A DNA stretch of 64,000 bases from Cristatella mucedo (Eukaryota; Bryozoa; Phylactolaemata; Cristatellidae), in NCBI GenBank assembly GCA_009760855.2, contig WPIO01000106.1, forward strand, positions 924,001 to 988,000. Direction: 5' to 3'. Both the position numbers and the translations under genes were made by a program. Each line of letters begins with the position of its first letter. Positions within the stretch are counted from its first letter, which is position 1. Of this stretch, positions 11,970 to 23,659 are shown piece by piece. Under the pieces are notes generated by a model. The model was not told the DNA's origin. It ran no database searches and was given only the letters and a program-made list of their open reading frames with translations.

Positions 11970-12420
11970 GCAAGCAAACGTCACACCTTCGAAGATATTG
12001 CGTTCTCACTTTATGACCGGCACATTAGGCCTTGCATGTGTACATAGTGCTTTGACAGCCAGCGTAGCTTGTCTGTACGATTAGCAGCCGTTTCTTCCAA
12101 CAGCAGGCCTGGTTGGTATTGTTTCCGATTATCGATGTATTGGGGAAGTAGGGTAGAAAATAACTGCTTGTCCGAGCTGTGGCTAGTAAAACACGAGTGG
12201 AGATACGTTGTCTTATGTTGAGCACAGAGTGCTCAGAATCACAAGAAGTACTCAGTATTACAAGAAGTACTTGGTGCTTGACCAGACATACCTTGACTTG
12301 ATAGATGTAAGGAAGGAGGGGCTCCGATGGGCCCTGCTCCCCTGCTCCCCTACCCCCCATGGACTGACCCAACCGGGTATGTTGAGCCCTTGGACCGTCA
12401 GGGGGCGGGGCATGCCGAGT

Positions 12421-12612
12421 GGCTTAATAAATAAATAATAAATACTAGCTGATTAAACAGCCTCTTTTGTATAGCGACAGAAGAGCCTTAACGGCTATCG
12501 CCACCACTTTCAGCAGCAATAAAGGATCGCCCATTGCAGGAATCGAACCCACGACCTCGGGACCAAGGTTGTGAAAGCAACCGCCTTACCTAGTGTGCTA
12601 TCACGGCTCACC
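12421..12612 (-). mobile_element. SINE1 copy with AATA-rich tail
   Basis: Reverse-strand copy: + strand reads TAATAAATAAATAATAAATAC (tail), TAGCTGATTAAACAGCC, GGATCGCCCATTGCAGGAAT, CGAACCCACGACCTCGG, ending GTGCTATCACGGCTCACC. Box A and box B are both visible in reverse. Confidence 0.85.
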
Positions 12613-13989
12613 AGGCTTCTTGGTTGCGTGGTGCCAGGGAGTTTTTGGGCAAGTCAGAGACACCTCCCTTAGTATAGTAAAGGATTTTTAGTGTGTCATG
12701 TGACGTCAGTGCTTCAGGTAGCTATAGCTATGTGACCTTCCTAGAGCAATTTGCAAATGATGCATATGTCCTCATTTGGCAAAATGCTATGGATCAGGTG
12801 CACGGCAATTTGACGCAGTGCATTGCTGAGTGCCCGGCTTAGGAATGGCATCAAATGATCTGTGCCCAGCAAATCTGTGCCCTCCTCGCGGCTCCTTTTG
12901 TTATGTGCTTGCGTGATGATGTGCCTTATTCGGAATAATGCTAGCCACAGGGCCCTCACTGGTTTGAGCATTACCATTAGTCTTGCACATCTAGTTTTTT
13001 CTAATTTTAATATGCTGGCTATTAGCACCCTGTCTTTTAAATACATACATCTTTGTCTATTATAAGAGAGATTCTTTGTATAGTAGTGCCGGAACTATTG
13101 GAAAGAACCTGCCGGCCGTCATGCTCTTCCACTTAGTAACAGGTCTTGGTGCTTGCGCTGTTTTATAGGATACATCCGTCTGTTTTCGTTTTGTTATCTT
13201 GTGCTGACTGTCTATTCCACTGTCGCTATGACGACCAGCCGTTTGATCATGCAGTGCGAGCACTTTCACAGCTATGTTTAATCCCTTTTGCATGCTACGT
13301 TTTGGCTCGGGGCTACTCTTGATATGCTACGCAATTTTCAGAGGCACGACATTGATTTCACTATATGCATGCTTGCACTCCTTGTTTTAATGTTACCTGA
13401 GCACCTCTGCAATGAATGTGCATAGATTTTGCAAATTGCTTGAACTCTTTTGGATATTAAAAAGCGAAGGAAATTTATATATGGTGCTAGATCGAGAACA
13501 GCAGAATCTGTAATGATTTTAGCAGTGTCCAAATTTTAGTTGGAAGCATCCATTTGCAATCGGCATCGAGCTCCAGCGTTAGGGCCAAGGAACGCTTTAT
13601 CTTGATGTCATGGCAAATGATAGCAGCTACTGACTAGATAGAAAAAACAGTATGTAACTAGTCAGAGGCAGTGTTACGGCTCTGCAGCCATTGCTAAAAC
13701 ATTAGCGTGATCCACCGTTTAATTGTCGGTCCAAATGTTTGCGTTTTTATTGCTCCCAATCTGTTATAGGGGGGTCGTTGGTTTAACTACCAATGGTAAT
13801 AAGACGTGTTTCTCTTTCTTTCTTGCACTGCGATATCTTTTTGAGGCGTTTAGAACCACCATACAAATTTGATGGACCGTTCAGCTACATATTTTTAAAT
13901 TTGCTAATGGGATCTTTAGGAATAAGTGCACATATTTGAGGATGGTTTATGCATATCACGGTTCCTTTTTTTCTGCAGCATTTTACACT

Positions 13990-14847
13990 CTGGCTTGCCT
14001 GGCATTCAAAGAATGTAATGTATCTCCGTCTGCAACTCCACAAAGTCATAAAGACCATGTGGGTTTTACGCAGGAGAGTTTTGTATTGCGCTCTCACATC
14101 CTAAGTGGCTTTCGGTACGCATTCGGTAGCCAACAGACTTTGTCTCACTCAACAGAGAGAAGGTGGGAAGCATAGCAGAGTAGGAGAGCAGTAGAGGTAG
14201 TGAGTAGCATGGAAGTAGCAGCTCAGGACTGCTGAAAAGGATGAGCCATAGTCGGCAGTAGGACAATAATTGTCGTTGCGTAAGAAATGTGGAAGCGAGT
14301 TCCACAGTCTAGGACCTGCAGAGCTAAAGCTTCTGTCGCCAACTGTCTTTAAGCGGAGGAATGGAACAGCTAATTTATTTTTCCACACAAGACCTGAGGG
14401 CGCAAACAGGCTGAAACTGATGCAGCAGTTCAGCTAGGTACGAAGGAGCCAAGCCGTGGCAGGCCTTGTGGGTCAGCGTAAGAACTTTGCTCTGTATCCT
14501 TTGCTCAACCGGCATCCACCCTAGCTCTTTTAGCAAAGGAGACACGTGCTCAAACCTCTGGGACTTGAAGACTAGCCTTGCAGCCATATTCATAATCAGC
14601 TGCAGTGGCGTAGTTGCTTTCTTTGGCAGCCCAGCCAAAGGGGAATTACAATAATCAAGCCTAGACAGAACTAAGGATCTAGTTAAATTTTTTGCAAGCC
14701 AGTGTGGAAGACAGCTCCTAATCTTGGATAGGGATCAGACGTGATGGCTAGCTGTAGAAGCAGTCTTGTGAATGAAGCTTTTAAAATTGAGGCAGCTATC
14801 GAAAAGGACACCTAAATTTCGAGCACGTGGTGATGGTCGCACAACAG
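13990..14847 (-). mobile_element. LINE-B, 3' portion (split by LINE-A)
   Basis: Reverse strand encodes ARNLGVL, RLDYCNSPLAGLPKKATTPL, LLKELGWMPVEQRIQSKVLT, HKACHGLAPSYLAELLH, VGDRSFSSAGPRLWNSLPHF and a 3' UTR containing GGCTACCGAATGCG. This is the end of ORF2 of a CR1/L2-like LINE. Its upstream continuation is at 17205-17890, on the far side of the inserted LINE-A. Frameshifts show it is dead. Confidence 0.85.
14843..14847 (+). repeat. left target-site duplication of LINE-A
   Basis: AACAG directly precedes the element and recurs at 17205-17209 directly after its (ATT)n tail. Removing the element plus one copy restores a continuous LINE-B reading frame. Confidence 0.65.
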
Positions 14848-17204
14848 GCGAGAATATCTGCTTCACCTCTGCTGCTCAGTCCTCCCTCCGATCTGTCATC
14901 ATTGGTAGATAGCTACAACACGACACTAGCTGACACGCTCGACGAGTTTGCACCTCTGACAAAGCACACTGTGCGCCCCTGCCCAGACGGCCTATGGTTT
15001 ACCTCAGACATTAAACTAGCCAGGTCTACTAAACGAAAGCTTGAAAAAACATACAAAAGATCCGGACTAACTGTCCATCGACAGGCATATGAAGACTACT
15101 GTAAGTCGTACCAATCGATCCTAGCTAAGGCCAAGTCTAGCTTCTATAGAAACATTGTTGAATCACAGATGCACAATCCAAAAATGCTGATGTCGACGAT
15201 AAACCATCTCCTCAACCGGTCCCAGATTACCTCCTTACCTGATGATCCTTGTGATGATCTAGCCGATCGCTGCTCTCGATTCTTTGTGCAGAAGATAGAC
15301 AAGATCAGGGAATCCATCCCTGCGATGATAACCTTCCCACTAGAATTCTGTTCCTCGGTTCCTGGCTGCAACTCAATGTCTGCATTTAAGCAGGTCACTA
15401 GTGATCTAGTACTAAAGTTCGTATCGCAATCAAAGAAGACAACAAGTCCTCTGGACCCTATTCCCACTGTCCTGCTCCTACGTTGCATTGATCTGCTGCT
15501 GCCATGCATAACTAACATCATTAATATGTCATTATCCTCAGGTCATGTCCCAGCACCTTTCAAAAAAGCTGTAGTCAGGCCTCTTCTCAAGAAAGCAACA
15601 CTAGACCAAGAGAACTTGAGCAACTACCGCCCAGTTTCCCTTCTACCATTCCTATCAAAAACACTGGAACGGGTCGTGGCAGACCAGCTGAACTCATATA
15701 TCAAAACCTCACACCTTGCTAGTAAGTTCCAGTCTGGCTTTAGAGCTAATCACTCCACAGAGTCAGCATTGCTTAGGGTATACAACGACCTACTTAGGAA
15801 TGCAGACATGGGTAGAGTGTCTCTGCTTGTTTTGCTTGATCTTTCGGCAGCTTTTGACACCATCGATCACAAAGTTCTTCTAGAGCGCCTCTCATCTCGC
15901 CTGGGCATCACTGGCACTGCTCTGCAGTGGTTCAGGTCCTATCTCAGTGGGAGACTCCAGAGTATTGACGTGAATGGACAAAGATCATCTGAAGTACCTC
16001 TGAAATATGGAGTACCTCAGGGCTCCGTGCTAGGTCCGGTTCTTTTCACGGTTTATACTCTCCCTCTTGCTGATGTGATTGCCAAGCACAATCTAAGCTT
16101 TCACTTCTATGCGGATGACACTCAGTTGTATACCTTTGCTTTGATCCCTCCCAGCCTTCGAGCACCTCAAATTCTCTAAACTCACTTGCTGCATGCATTG
16201 ATGACATCCGCACATGGATGGCAGCAAATTTTCTAAAACTAAACGATGATAAAACTAACTTACTAGTTATGGGCAAACCCAGTGTGATTCAGAGATTGGA
16301 AAGGCTGACTCTCAAAATTGGCTCTGCCAGCATATCTCCAGTTGAATCAGCTCGAAATCTAGGTGTCATATTCCAAAGCGACCTCTCGTTAGACGACCAA
16401 ATCAGCTCCACAGTCATATCCGCCTATTTTCAGCTTCATAACATTGCTAAAATTCGGGCTTGTTTAGATAAGGATACCATGTCTAAGTTGGTCCATGCAT
16501 TCGTGACATCTCGTCTCGACTTCTGCAACTCACTGCTTACTGGCCTACCAGCATGTGCGATCAGGCGATTGCAGCTAGTGCAAAACTCTGCAGCTAGGCT
16601 TGTCTGTCGTGAGCGTCGCAGTTGCCACATTACTCCACTTCTTGCCGACCTGCACTGGCTACCAGTCAAGCAACGGATTGACTTCAAGGTTTTTTCGCTC
16701 ACTTTTAGGTCCCTTCATTCTATGGCTCCAGCCTATCTCTCCGACATACTCGCCCATCAGGCCAAGCATCGTACCACCTGCTTTTCGTAATCCAACAGTC
16801 TAGAAATACCTCGTACAAACCTTAAATCCTTTGGAGACCGTGCATTTAGTTCGTATGCTCCCAAAGCCTGGAACTGCCTCCCGACCTTCCTCAGAACATC
16901 CCCTGACCTGACCACGTTTAAAAGGAACTTAAAAACACATCTATTTAGGACAGCATTTAGTGCGTCTCTGTGATTCGTCCTTGATGTGCTTATGCGTGCT
17001 GACATTGCGCATGCTGCCACTAACCACATTTGCATGCTGACCCTGTGCATGTCACCCAAACCATGTTATTCATTTTGTTTGTTTTTCAAGCATGATTTTA
17101 CTTACTATTCAATTGCATTTCCCTTTGCAGCAAATGTAAAGCGCCTAGAAAGAGATTAAGTTCTCTGAGGGCACTTTATCAAGTACATTATTATTATTAT
17201 TATT
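14848..17204 (+). mobile_element. LINE-A, longest copy: 5'-truncated ORF2 with reverse transcriptase
   Basis: The frame open to 16179 encodes the connector after the endonuclease and the RT core: FKKAVVRPLLKK, NYRPVSLLPFLSKTLERVV, FQSGFRANHSTESALLRVYN, LLDLSAAFDTIDHKVLLERL, YGVPQGSVLGPVLFTVYTLP and the catalytic FYADDTQLY. A one-base shift near 16150 moves reading to the frame 16190-16790 (DDIRTWMAANFLKLNDDKTN, RLDFCNSLLTGLPACAIRRL). Further shifts near 16760-16800 break the C-terminus. Ends with the tail hairpin and (ATT)n. No endonuclease domain is present, so the copy is 5'-truncated and inactive. Family: CR1/L2-like non-LTR retrotransposon. Confidence 0.93.
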
Positions 17205-17890
17205 AACAGCATCACCTATTAGAAGAGCAAAGCCTTTTAATCCAGCCACATGCTTAGGTGTCATATGAGCAGCAGTTCGGTTTTATCATCATCTAATTTC
17301 AGGAAGTTTTCCTACATCTAGGATCGAATATCGGCAAGGCAAGCATTCAGTTTCTCAGTTGCCGCAGCAGATTCCAACGGCTTGAATAGAAAATACAAAT
17401 GAGTATCGTCAGCATAGAAGTGATATCCTATTCCATGGGCCTTAATCACTTTTCCCAGAGGTTGAGTATAAATGGAGAACAGCAAGGGACCTAGTATAGA
17501 TCCTTGAGGGACTCCATAGGTGTCCTGTCTCGTGTGTGAGACCTGACCGCGGATTGAACATGATCAGACAAGTACGATTTAAATTAGTCAGTGCCTCGTC
17601 TGCCAGACCGATCGTTGTTCTCAATCGTTCAAGCAGAACATCGTGATCAATGGTGTCGAAGGCAGCTGACAGTTCTAGCAGTGCTAGGGCAGTAACATTC
17701 CTGTCATCGTTGCAACATTGAATGTCATTGTTGACACGGAGGAGAGCAGTTTCAGTGGAGTGCTGCCTCTTGAACCCTGATTGAAATATTTCTGAGATTT
17801 CATTATTTTCAATATGTTTAACCAGCTGCATAGCAACAATTTTTGAAGAATCTTTGGCAAGAAAGGAAGAAGGGAAACTAGAAAAGGCTC
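17205..17890 (-). mobile_element. LINE-B, reverse transcriptase portion (split by LINE-A)
   Basis: Reverse strand encodes FQSGFKRQHSTETALLRVNN, LELSAAFDTIDHDVLLERL, and further downstream YHFYADDTHLYFLF and FLKLDDDKTELL. It is the RT core of the element whose C-terminus is at 13990-14847. The first five bases (AACAG) are the right copy of the target-site duplication. Confidence 0.87.
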
Positions 17891-18220
17891 ACATCCCTGT
17901 ACGGGTCGTGTGAGCCGAAGAAATGGCCATTTGCCTTAAAAACTACATTGGCGTATGTGGTCATAAGGTCTGTTTTCAGGATCACTAAGTGCTGAAAGCC
18001 CTATATACGAAGCATGCAATTCAACCCCGGCACGAGGTTTCGCTATTCTCCATGTAATTTCAGCTCATAATTTGTGGTGGTATACGTTTAAGTGCATTTC
18101 GATGTTTTCGTCTGCCGCGTTTTGGAGTGTGTGCAGGCTCAACCTTTCCCAGTGTCGAATTTTCTCGTGCAACTCCGGACGGCTCTCGTAATTGTTTGCC
18201 ACCACATCTCGTGATTGCAG

Positions 18221-18521
18221 GTGCTTAACGTAACTTTCACTGCGGACAGCCGTTGGGTGGGCGTTTGCACTGCTCGCGGGACGACCCACGTGTTTGCCAT
18301 CACCCCGTACGGAGGCCAGCCGTGTGCACGCACACACGTTGGAGCACACGTTGTGAACAAGCTGAGCCGCTTCCAAAAGAGCGCCGGCCTCGACGACCTG
18401 CTGCCCATCGCTGGTCTGCCGCCGCAGCGCAGCGGCCTGCACGGCACCACCGGCGGCAGCTTCGGCAGCCTGCCTGCTTCTGCTGTCACTGGTGGTGCGG
18501 CTGGACTTGGCGTTGCCTCAA
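18221..18521 (+). CDS. BCAS3: BCAS3 exon i (end of propeller)
   Basis: Acceptor CGTGATTGCAG, donor CTCAA|GTAAGT; enters phase 0, leaves phase 1. It encodes VTFTADSRWVGVCTARGTTH, VFAITPYGGQPCARTHV, VVNKLSRFQKSAGLDDL and a glycine/serine/alanine-rich linker. These match [35 protein letters not shown] and MSRFQKSAGLEE of BCAS3, the best-conserved block of the family. Confidence 0.96.
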
Positions 18522-19117
18522 GTAAGTTAGATGACCTTGTATGGCTAGTATGGCAAGCGAAATGCGAGCTTTCCTCGGTGTGACCATTGTGCACATTTTT
18601 CTTTGCATGTACGACGCGTGTTAGTCACGAGGAGCATTGTTTGCACGGGGGATCGCAGTGGTGCTTTCACAAGATCTCGGTGCCCTTGGTCCACTCCGTT
18701 GGTGATAAAAAAAAACTGCATGCTGCTTTTCTTGTTGGCTGTAGCATTTGGAAGCAGACTTATAAAAGTATCAGTCAGATTACTCAATCATATACCCAAT
18801 TATTACCAGTTATTGTTAGTATTATTAGTATTAATATTATTAGTCAGATTACCTAATATTCTCTTGGTTGCCTCTCGTCCTGCCAAGGTAACTGTGCCAG
18901 GCTGAATGCTGATTCCAACGAGCAGCAGCAGTAGCCCAAGGTCAAATATCAGAGCACTTGTCGTAGGAAATGGCTGCCAGCAGGGGGCTCTGCTCCAGTG
19001 GTGTGAGCAGAGCAGAGATTAGATAAGCGGTGAATAATCCGGTGTTAGATGAGCACTTCAGCAAAACTATTGGTTTTCTTGTATGAGGGTACACATTTAC
19101 AAATATCGATAATACCT

Positions 19118-19240
19118 AATTAATTTGCATAGCACCCTAAGAGAATGTAATCTCTATCCAGTCACTTTACGTATGCCGGAGGGCTCGAGCCCACGGCCTT
19201 TGTCAGTAAAGGCAAGCCCCTGGGCCAACCCTGGGCGGGT
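19118..19240 (-). mobile_element. SINE2 copy
   Basis: Reverse orientation: GCATAGCACCCTAAGAGAAT (tail hairpin), TTTACGTATGCC, then GGGCTCGAGCCCACGGCC (box B in reverse). It matches the copies at 41585 and 55735. Confidence 0.65.
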
Positions 19241-19504
19241 CTCTTGTCTTTCTCTCCTCTCGCTAGTTCTAGTTTTTATTTTGATATCAAATGTTTTTTT
19301 AACTTATTTTCAAAAATTATATTTGGTTCTAGCATGTGCTGCCACCAAACTGCCGAAGTACACGGTGTCTGGGCTTTATGGTCTGTAGTTGCCAGTGCAG
19401 ACTCTCTCAGCCTCCCATGCCCCAGTCCGGGGTTGACCAAATATTGCCAGTTTTTGTCCTTACGAAACAAATGCCTGTTTTACGGATATGCAAAAGGCTT
19501 TGTT

Positions 19505-19564
19505 TGAATGAACCCAAGCTGCCATCCTGGTTTGGCGACCAAAGTCGCGAGCTCGAGTCTTCCG

Positions 19565-19647
<83 letters not shown>

Positions 19648-19705
19648 GTGCCTGGATAGAGATTATGTTCTCTTAGGATGCTATACAACTGAAATATTTT
19701 TACTT
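19505..19705 (+). mobile_element. SINE2 copy interrupted by a CA array
   Basis: Head TCCTGGTTTGGCGACCAAAG and GCGAGCTCGAGTCTTCCGGC, then (CA)n at 19565-19635 and (TA)n. The SINE2 tail then resumes as AGTGCCTGGATAGAGATTAT and GTTCTCTTAGGATGCTATAC. The array stands where intact copies have a short GCATATGTGAAG segment. Confidence 0.7.
19565..19648 (+). repeat. (CA)n/(TA)n microsatellite
   Basis: About 35 uninterrupted CA units followed by a short TA run, embedded in a SINE2 copy. Confidence 0.97.
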
Positions 19706-21259
19706 TGTCATTCTGTGCTGTTCATGGGTGATCTTTCTTTACCATTGAGCTACCGTTGTCGTGATTTCATACACTCCTCTATCAGACCAGCAAGTCTTGT
19801 CAAGTTTGGCTTGAAGGGGCTGTGAATTTGTGTATATGTATACCACCAGATCTAGGGCCGAGTATATGGTGCTCATGCTGCACGCGGCCCACGTCGTGGG
19901 TTCACATCCTGTACAAGTCCACTCACTATGAGCCACCCACTGCGACTGGAGTGAGAATTGGCAAGGCTCATCTTTAGCCCCGTACATAGTAAATGCAGCA
20001 GCTGCTGAATCAGCTACCCTCGCTTTTTTTGTATACTGTTGAGAGGGTAGCAGGCTGATGTTGCTGTAGTCTTGGGTGCGCCGAGTTTGCTGATTCGTCT
20101 GAGTCATCGGCTTGCTGAACGTGTCAACTTGAGAAGGCTGCCCTAATGTGAGCCAATCAAAATGCTTTGAATAAGTGAAGTCGCTTGGATATCGTGCAAC
20201 TTATGATATCAGCAGTCTTTGCTAGGATATTGTTTAACCCCTGGCATCAGCAGGCTTGGGTGGCTTCAACTGCTGAGAATGACAAGCCACATCTTTATTT
20301 CTCTCTAGTGCTACCATATTCATCCCCACGTAAGTCTTAAGGTACTTCATTAACCTGGCTGATAGTTCAGCCAGGTTTGCTTTTGAAAATGACTGGGGCT
20401 AAGTGTATGGAAGAAGCCGAACCATAGTGGGACTCGTTGAGCAGAAAAGGCATCGGTGTCTCTTGTGTTCACAGCTGGACCAAATAGAAAATAAGACTGG
20501 CTTGATGATGCGTGGTTATGATAAGCAGGAGCAGTACAAATACTGTTTGGGCATTTTTCTCTCAAATCTGTTAGTGGCTCAGAACTCAAATCTTTTTATT
20601 ACCCAAGAGTCTGTGACCGTCAGGGAGTGCCACAGACTGAGTACTGATATAATTCGATGATGAAGTAGCAATATTGTGGACACGGTATCATGGAAATAGT
20701 TTTTTTTTAATCAAGACTAAGCAAACTTTAGAAACATGTTCTGGCTACGTGTCACCTTGACGTCATCAGTCTCCTCTTAGAGGGAGTTGGCAAAACTGGT
20801 TGCAATAGACCACACTGTCTTAAGGTTGTCTGGGATAGGCCACTTGGTTGACACTGTGATAGCCCGAATTTTTTTGGAGTTAAACCAGTGCAGTTTGAAG
20901 CACTGTAATTTCATTCAAGACCAAATTTTCAAGATAACTCGAGGGATTACAGATTTTTCCTTAGCGATGCCGTGACTCCCCACAAAATCGATGCAAGTTT
21001 TTATGTGGCACTAAAAACAGTTAAACAAAAGAGGGCATAAGCAAGAAGCAAGGCAAGACATTACGAGTGTAGAATTATTGCACACCCTATTGCATTCCAG
21101 CCGAATATGCATCGGTCTTTGCTGTAACTGTTGGTGCATGTGCATGTTCATGCATCTGTTGTGCCTTGGCTTCCACTGCCAACGAGAACTTGCTCGCAGG
21201 CATTGAAGACAAGGATTCGCCGATTGAGAGCAGATTCCCCCTAGCGATTGTCACAGTTG

Positions 21260-21720
21260 GATGATCTGGTGCCCAGGTATGGACCGGCACGGCATGTGGT
21301 GGAGTCCCGCGCTGTTCCATTCCTGCACTTAAAGTGCGTTGGCAACAGTAGCTTTAGCTCTGCAGGTCCTAGGCTGTGGAACTCGCTTCCACGATTTTTA
21401 CGAAACGACAACTACTCTCCTGCTGCCGACTATGGCCCATTCTTTTTAGCGGTCCTGAGCTGCTACTTCCATGCTACTCACTACCTCAACTGCTCTCCTG
21501 ACTCTGCTATGCTTCCCACTTTCTCTTTGTTGCGTGAGATGAAGTCTGTTGGCTACCGAATGCGTACCGAAAGCCACTTATGCTGTGGGTGTGCAATAAA
21601 ACTCTCCTGCGTAACACCCACACAGTGTTTATGGCTTTGTGGAGTTACAGCCAGGTAACATTACATCATGCCCGAGTTGCATCTCTTACGATTATGCCAC
21701 CCTCCTGTATTTATATCGGC
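21260..21720 (+). mobile_element. LINE-B 3' end copy
   Basis: Encodes SRAVPFLHLKCVGNSSFSSA, GPRLWNSLPRFLRNDNYSPA and ADYGPFF, then a 3' UTR with GAAGTCTGTTGGCTACCGAA and TTATGGCTTTGTGGAGTTAC. These match 13990-14390 in reverse. Confidence 0.82.
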
Positions 21721-22349
21721 GCCTTGTATTTATGTATCTTTGTATGTAATTCCAAAACTCTACAAAAACTGAGTGTGTGTTATGCTTGGAGAGTTTTCCA
21801 TAACACACTCAAACCTTAAGCAGCTTTAAGGTTCACATACGGTCGTCAATATAGTTCATCTCATGCAACAACTAGAAAGGGAGAAGCATAACGGAGTAAT
21901 AGTAGCATGGGGCTGTCAAGGCAATAAACATAGACGTAGCAGGTTTGATGGCTGGAAAGGATGTGCAAAGGAGTTAGCAGCGCGAAAGAGAAGATGATTT
22001 ATATATGCATGGCACGAACTGAGAGCGAGTAACTCAGCCGCCGTGGTGACTTCGGCTCGTGCACCTACTCGCACAGGTGGCAGCAGCACTTGAATGTCTG
22101 CTTTTAGTTGAAATGCTTGGTTGGTCACGTGCTGTTGCTGGAGTGACTGCTACATGTGCTAGTGGCCACCTTGAGGCATTTGAAATCGTTCAACTAATTT
22201 ACGTGTGCATGTGAGAACAGGTTTGATTTCCCGACGTAGGAGTTACAGATCTCATTGTCTCGGCAAGGATTCATTGTGCTGAGCTAGCACATATGGGCTT
22301 CAATAGTGCTGAAACTGTGCGTGTTATCTATCACTAACTAATCGACTTG

Positions 22350-22456
22350 CTTCCTCTCCAGGATATTCAAAGAGCTTAGAAGGATATTTAGTTCTTTTAG
22401 GTTACTATGCAAATGTTTTATCGTTCTTATTCTAATCATTATTATTATTATTAGCT
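22350..22456 (+). mobile_element. degenerate LINE-A 3' tail
   Basis: AGAGCTTAGAAGGATATTTA, GTTCTTTTAGGTTACTATGC, then ATTATTATTATTATTAG. Hairpin and tail are recognisable but mutated. Confidence 0.5.
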
Positions 22457-23329
22457 AAAATGGTGTCTTTAATGAGGCCATGTTACTTAATTATCAATGG
22501 AAGTTTCTGTAAAGGTGTAAATTACTTGTTGATGTATTGAAATCGAGCTGTCAAAGCAACCAACTGGTGAATTTTCTGCCTCACCATTTATTTAGTTTTG
22601 TGTTGCTTTTCACTATCATATGTTCTACTCCATTTGGGATATGTTGTCTGCCCCTGCTCTATGTAGTACTGTTTCATAGCAGCACGACCGTTGGACGGGC
22701 CTTTAGGTCTAAGACTTTTGTTGCATGCATGTGGCCCTGCCCCATTCTGAAAGTAACTACAGTCTCTGGCTAACAAAGGGTCTGGATGCCTGTCAAACCA
22801 TTTGCTTTGACTATTACCAAAACACGGCTTGGCTCCTGGCTAACTACCTGGAGATGTACCAGCATTATCAAGCTGCTTATTTCAGCAGCTCGCCCCAAGA
22901 GAATTCTTAGCTAGCTCCCTCGTTTGGTCGTGGACTGCTGTTAGCGTTTGATTCTGCTCTCATTCACGTTCTAGACTTCAGAACCGGATTCAACAACTTC
23001 CTGGCGATGCTGGCTAGGTTCTGCAGTATCCCAGCACCTAGGCTGATGATTTACTGCACTCTCGTGTTTGCTCAGCTTGTGCAGTATTGCCACCACTTCA
23101 TTCGTTTACAAAGTTTATGATCTCTTCCTTTGGTTTATGAGATGTTTGTCGTTGACATGTATGAGAAAATATTACTTAGATTTTGAGTTCCTTGAGAGCA
23201 TGGCAGGAGCTTGATTCTTATGACATGACTGGGGTTCACCAATAGAGAGATCCGTTAAATTAAATTTGGCTGTTAGCTGGTCATGATTACATCCTTGGTC
23301 AGTTGCGTAGTTTAAGGAATTCTTCCATC

Positions 23330-23640
23330 TATATCGAACTGGTTATTCAGTGACTGCTGTCTTTTAGTGCACAGTGATCGGCTCGAATACGCCTTGTAAC
23401 TCTACAAACAGTAGCTTCCTTATGAAATTTAAAGTAGCTTCTGTGTTTGAGAAACGTTCCAAGGATTTCCTTGATGTTGTCCGTTATCACCTGGTGACTT
23501 TGAGCCAAGAGTGTGGAGGAGCAATGACGGTCATCGTTGCAGCGCCTGTGTTCGTGCACATGGTCTACTGACAATAATGCAGCCTTCCTTCGTAGCAGCT
23601 GATGAAGAACCTGCACAGTGCCCAAGGCAAGACCTATAAT
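23330..23640 (-). mobile_element. LINE-B RT fragment, heavily decayed
   Basis: In reverse, segments with a CAACGATGACCGTCATTGC core and AGAGTCACCAGGTGATAAC resemble the LINE-B stretch at 17540-17790. No clean frame remains. Confidence 0.35.
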
Positions 23641-23659
23641 TCATGATGATTAGTGAGAG

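Larger units (their letters stand above)
11970..18220 (+). other. GC-AG intron (6.25 kb) of BCAS3
   Basis: Starts GCAAGC after AAG and ends GTGATTGCAG. It contains one SINE1 copy and a large nested LINE insertion. Read-through in the upstream frame would add 25 residues before a stop at 12045-12047. I see nothing recognisable in 12048-12420 or 12613-13989. Confidence 0.85.

Noticed and set aside
19407-19688. Reverse ORF with a Val/Cys repeat
   Set aside because: Read-through of the CA array within a SINE2.
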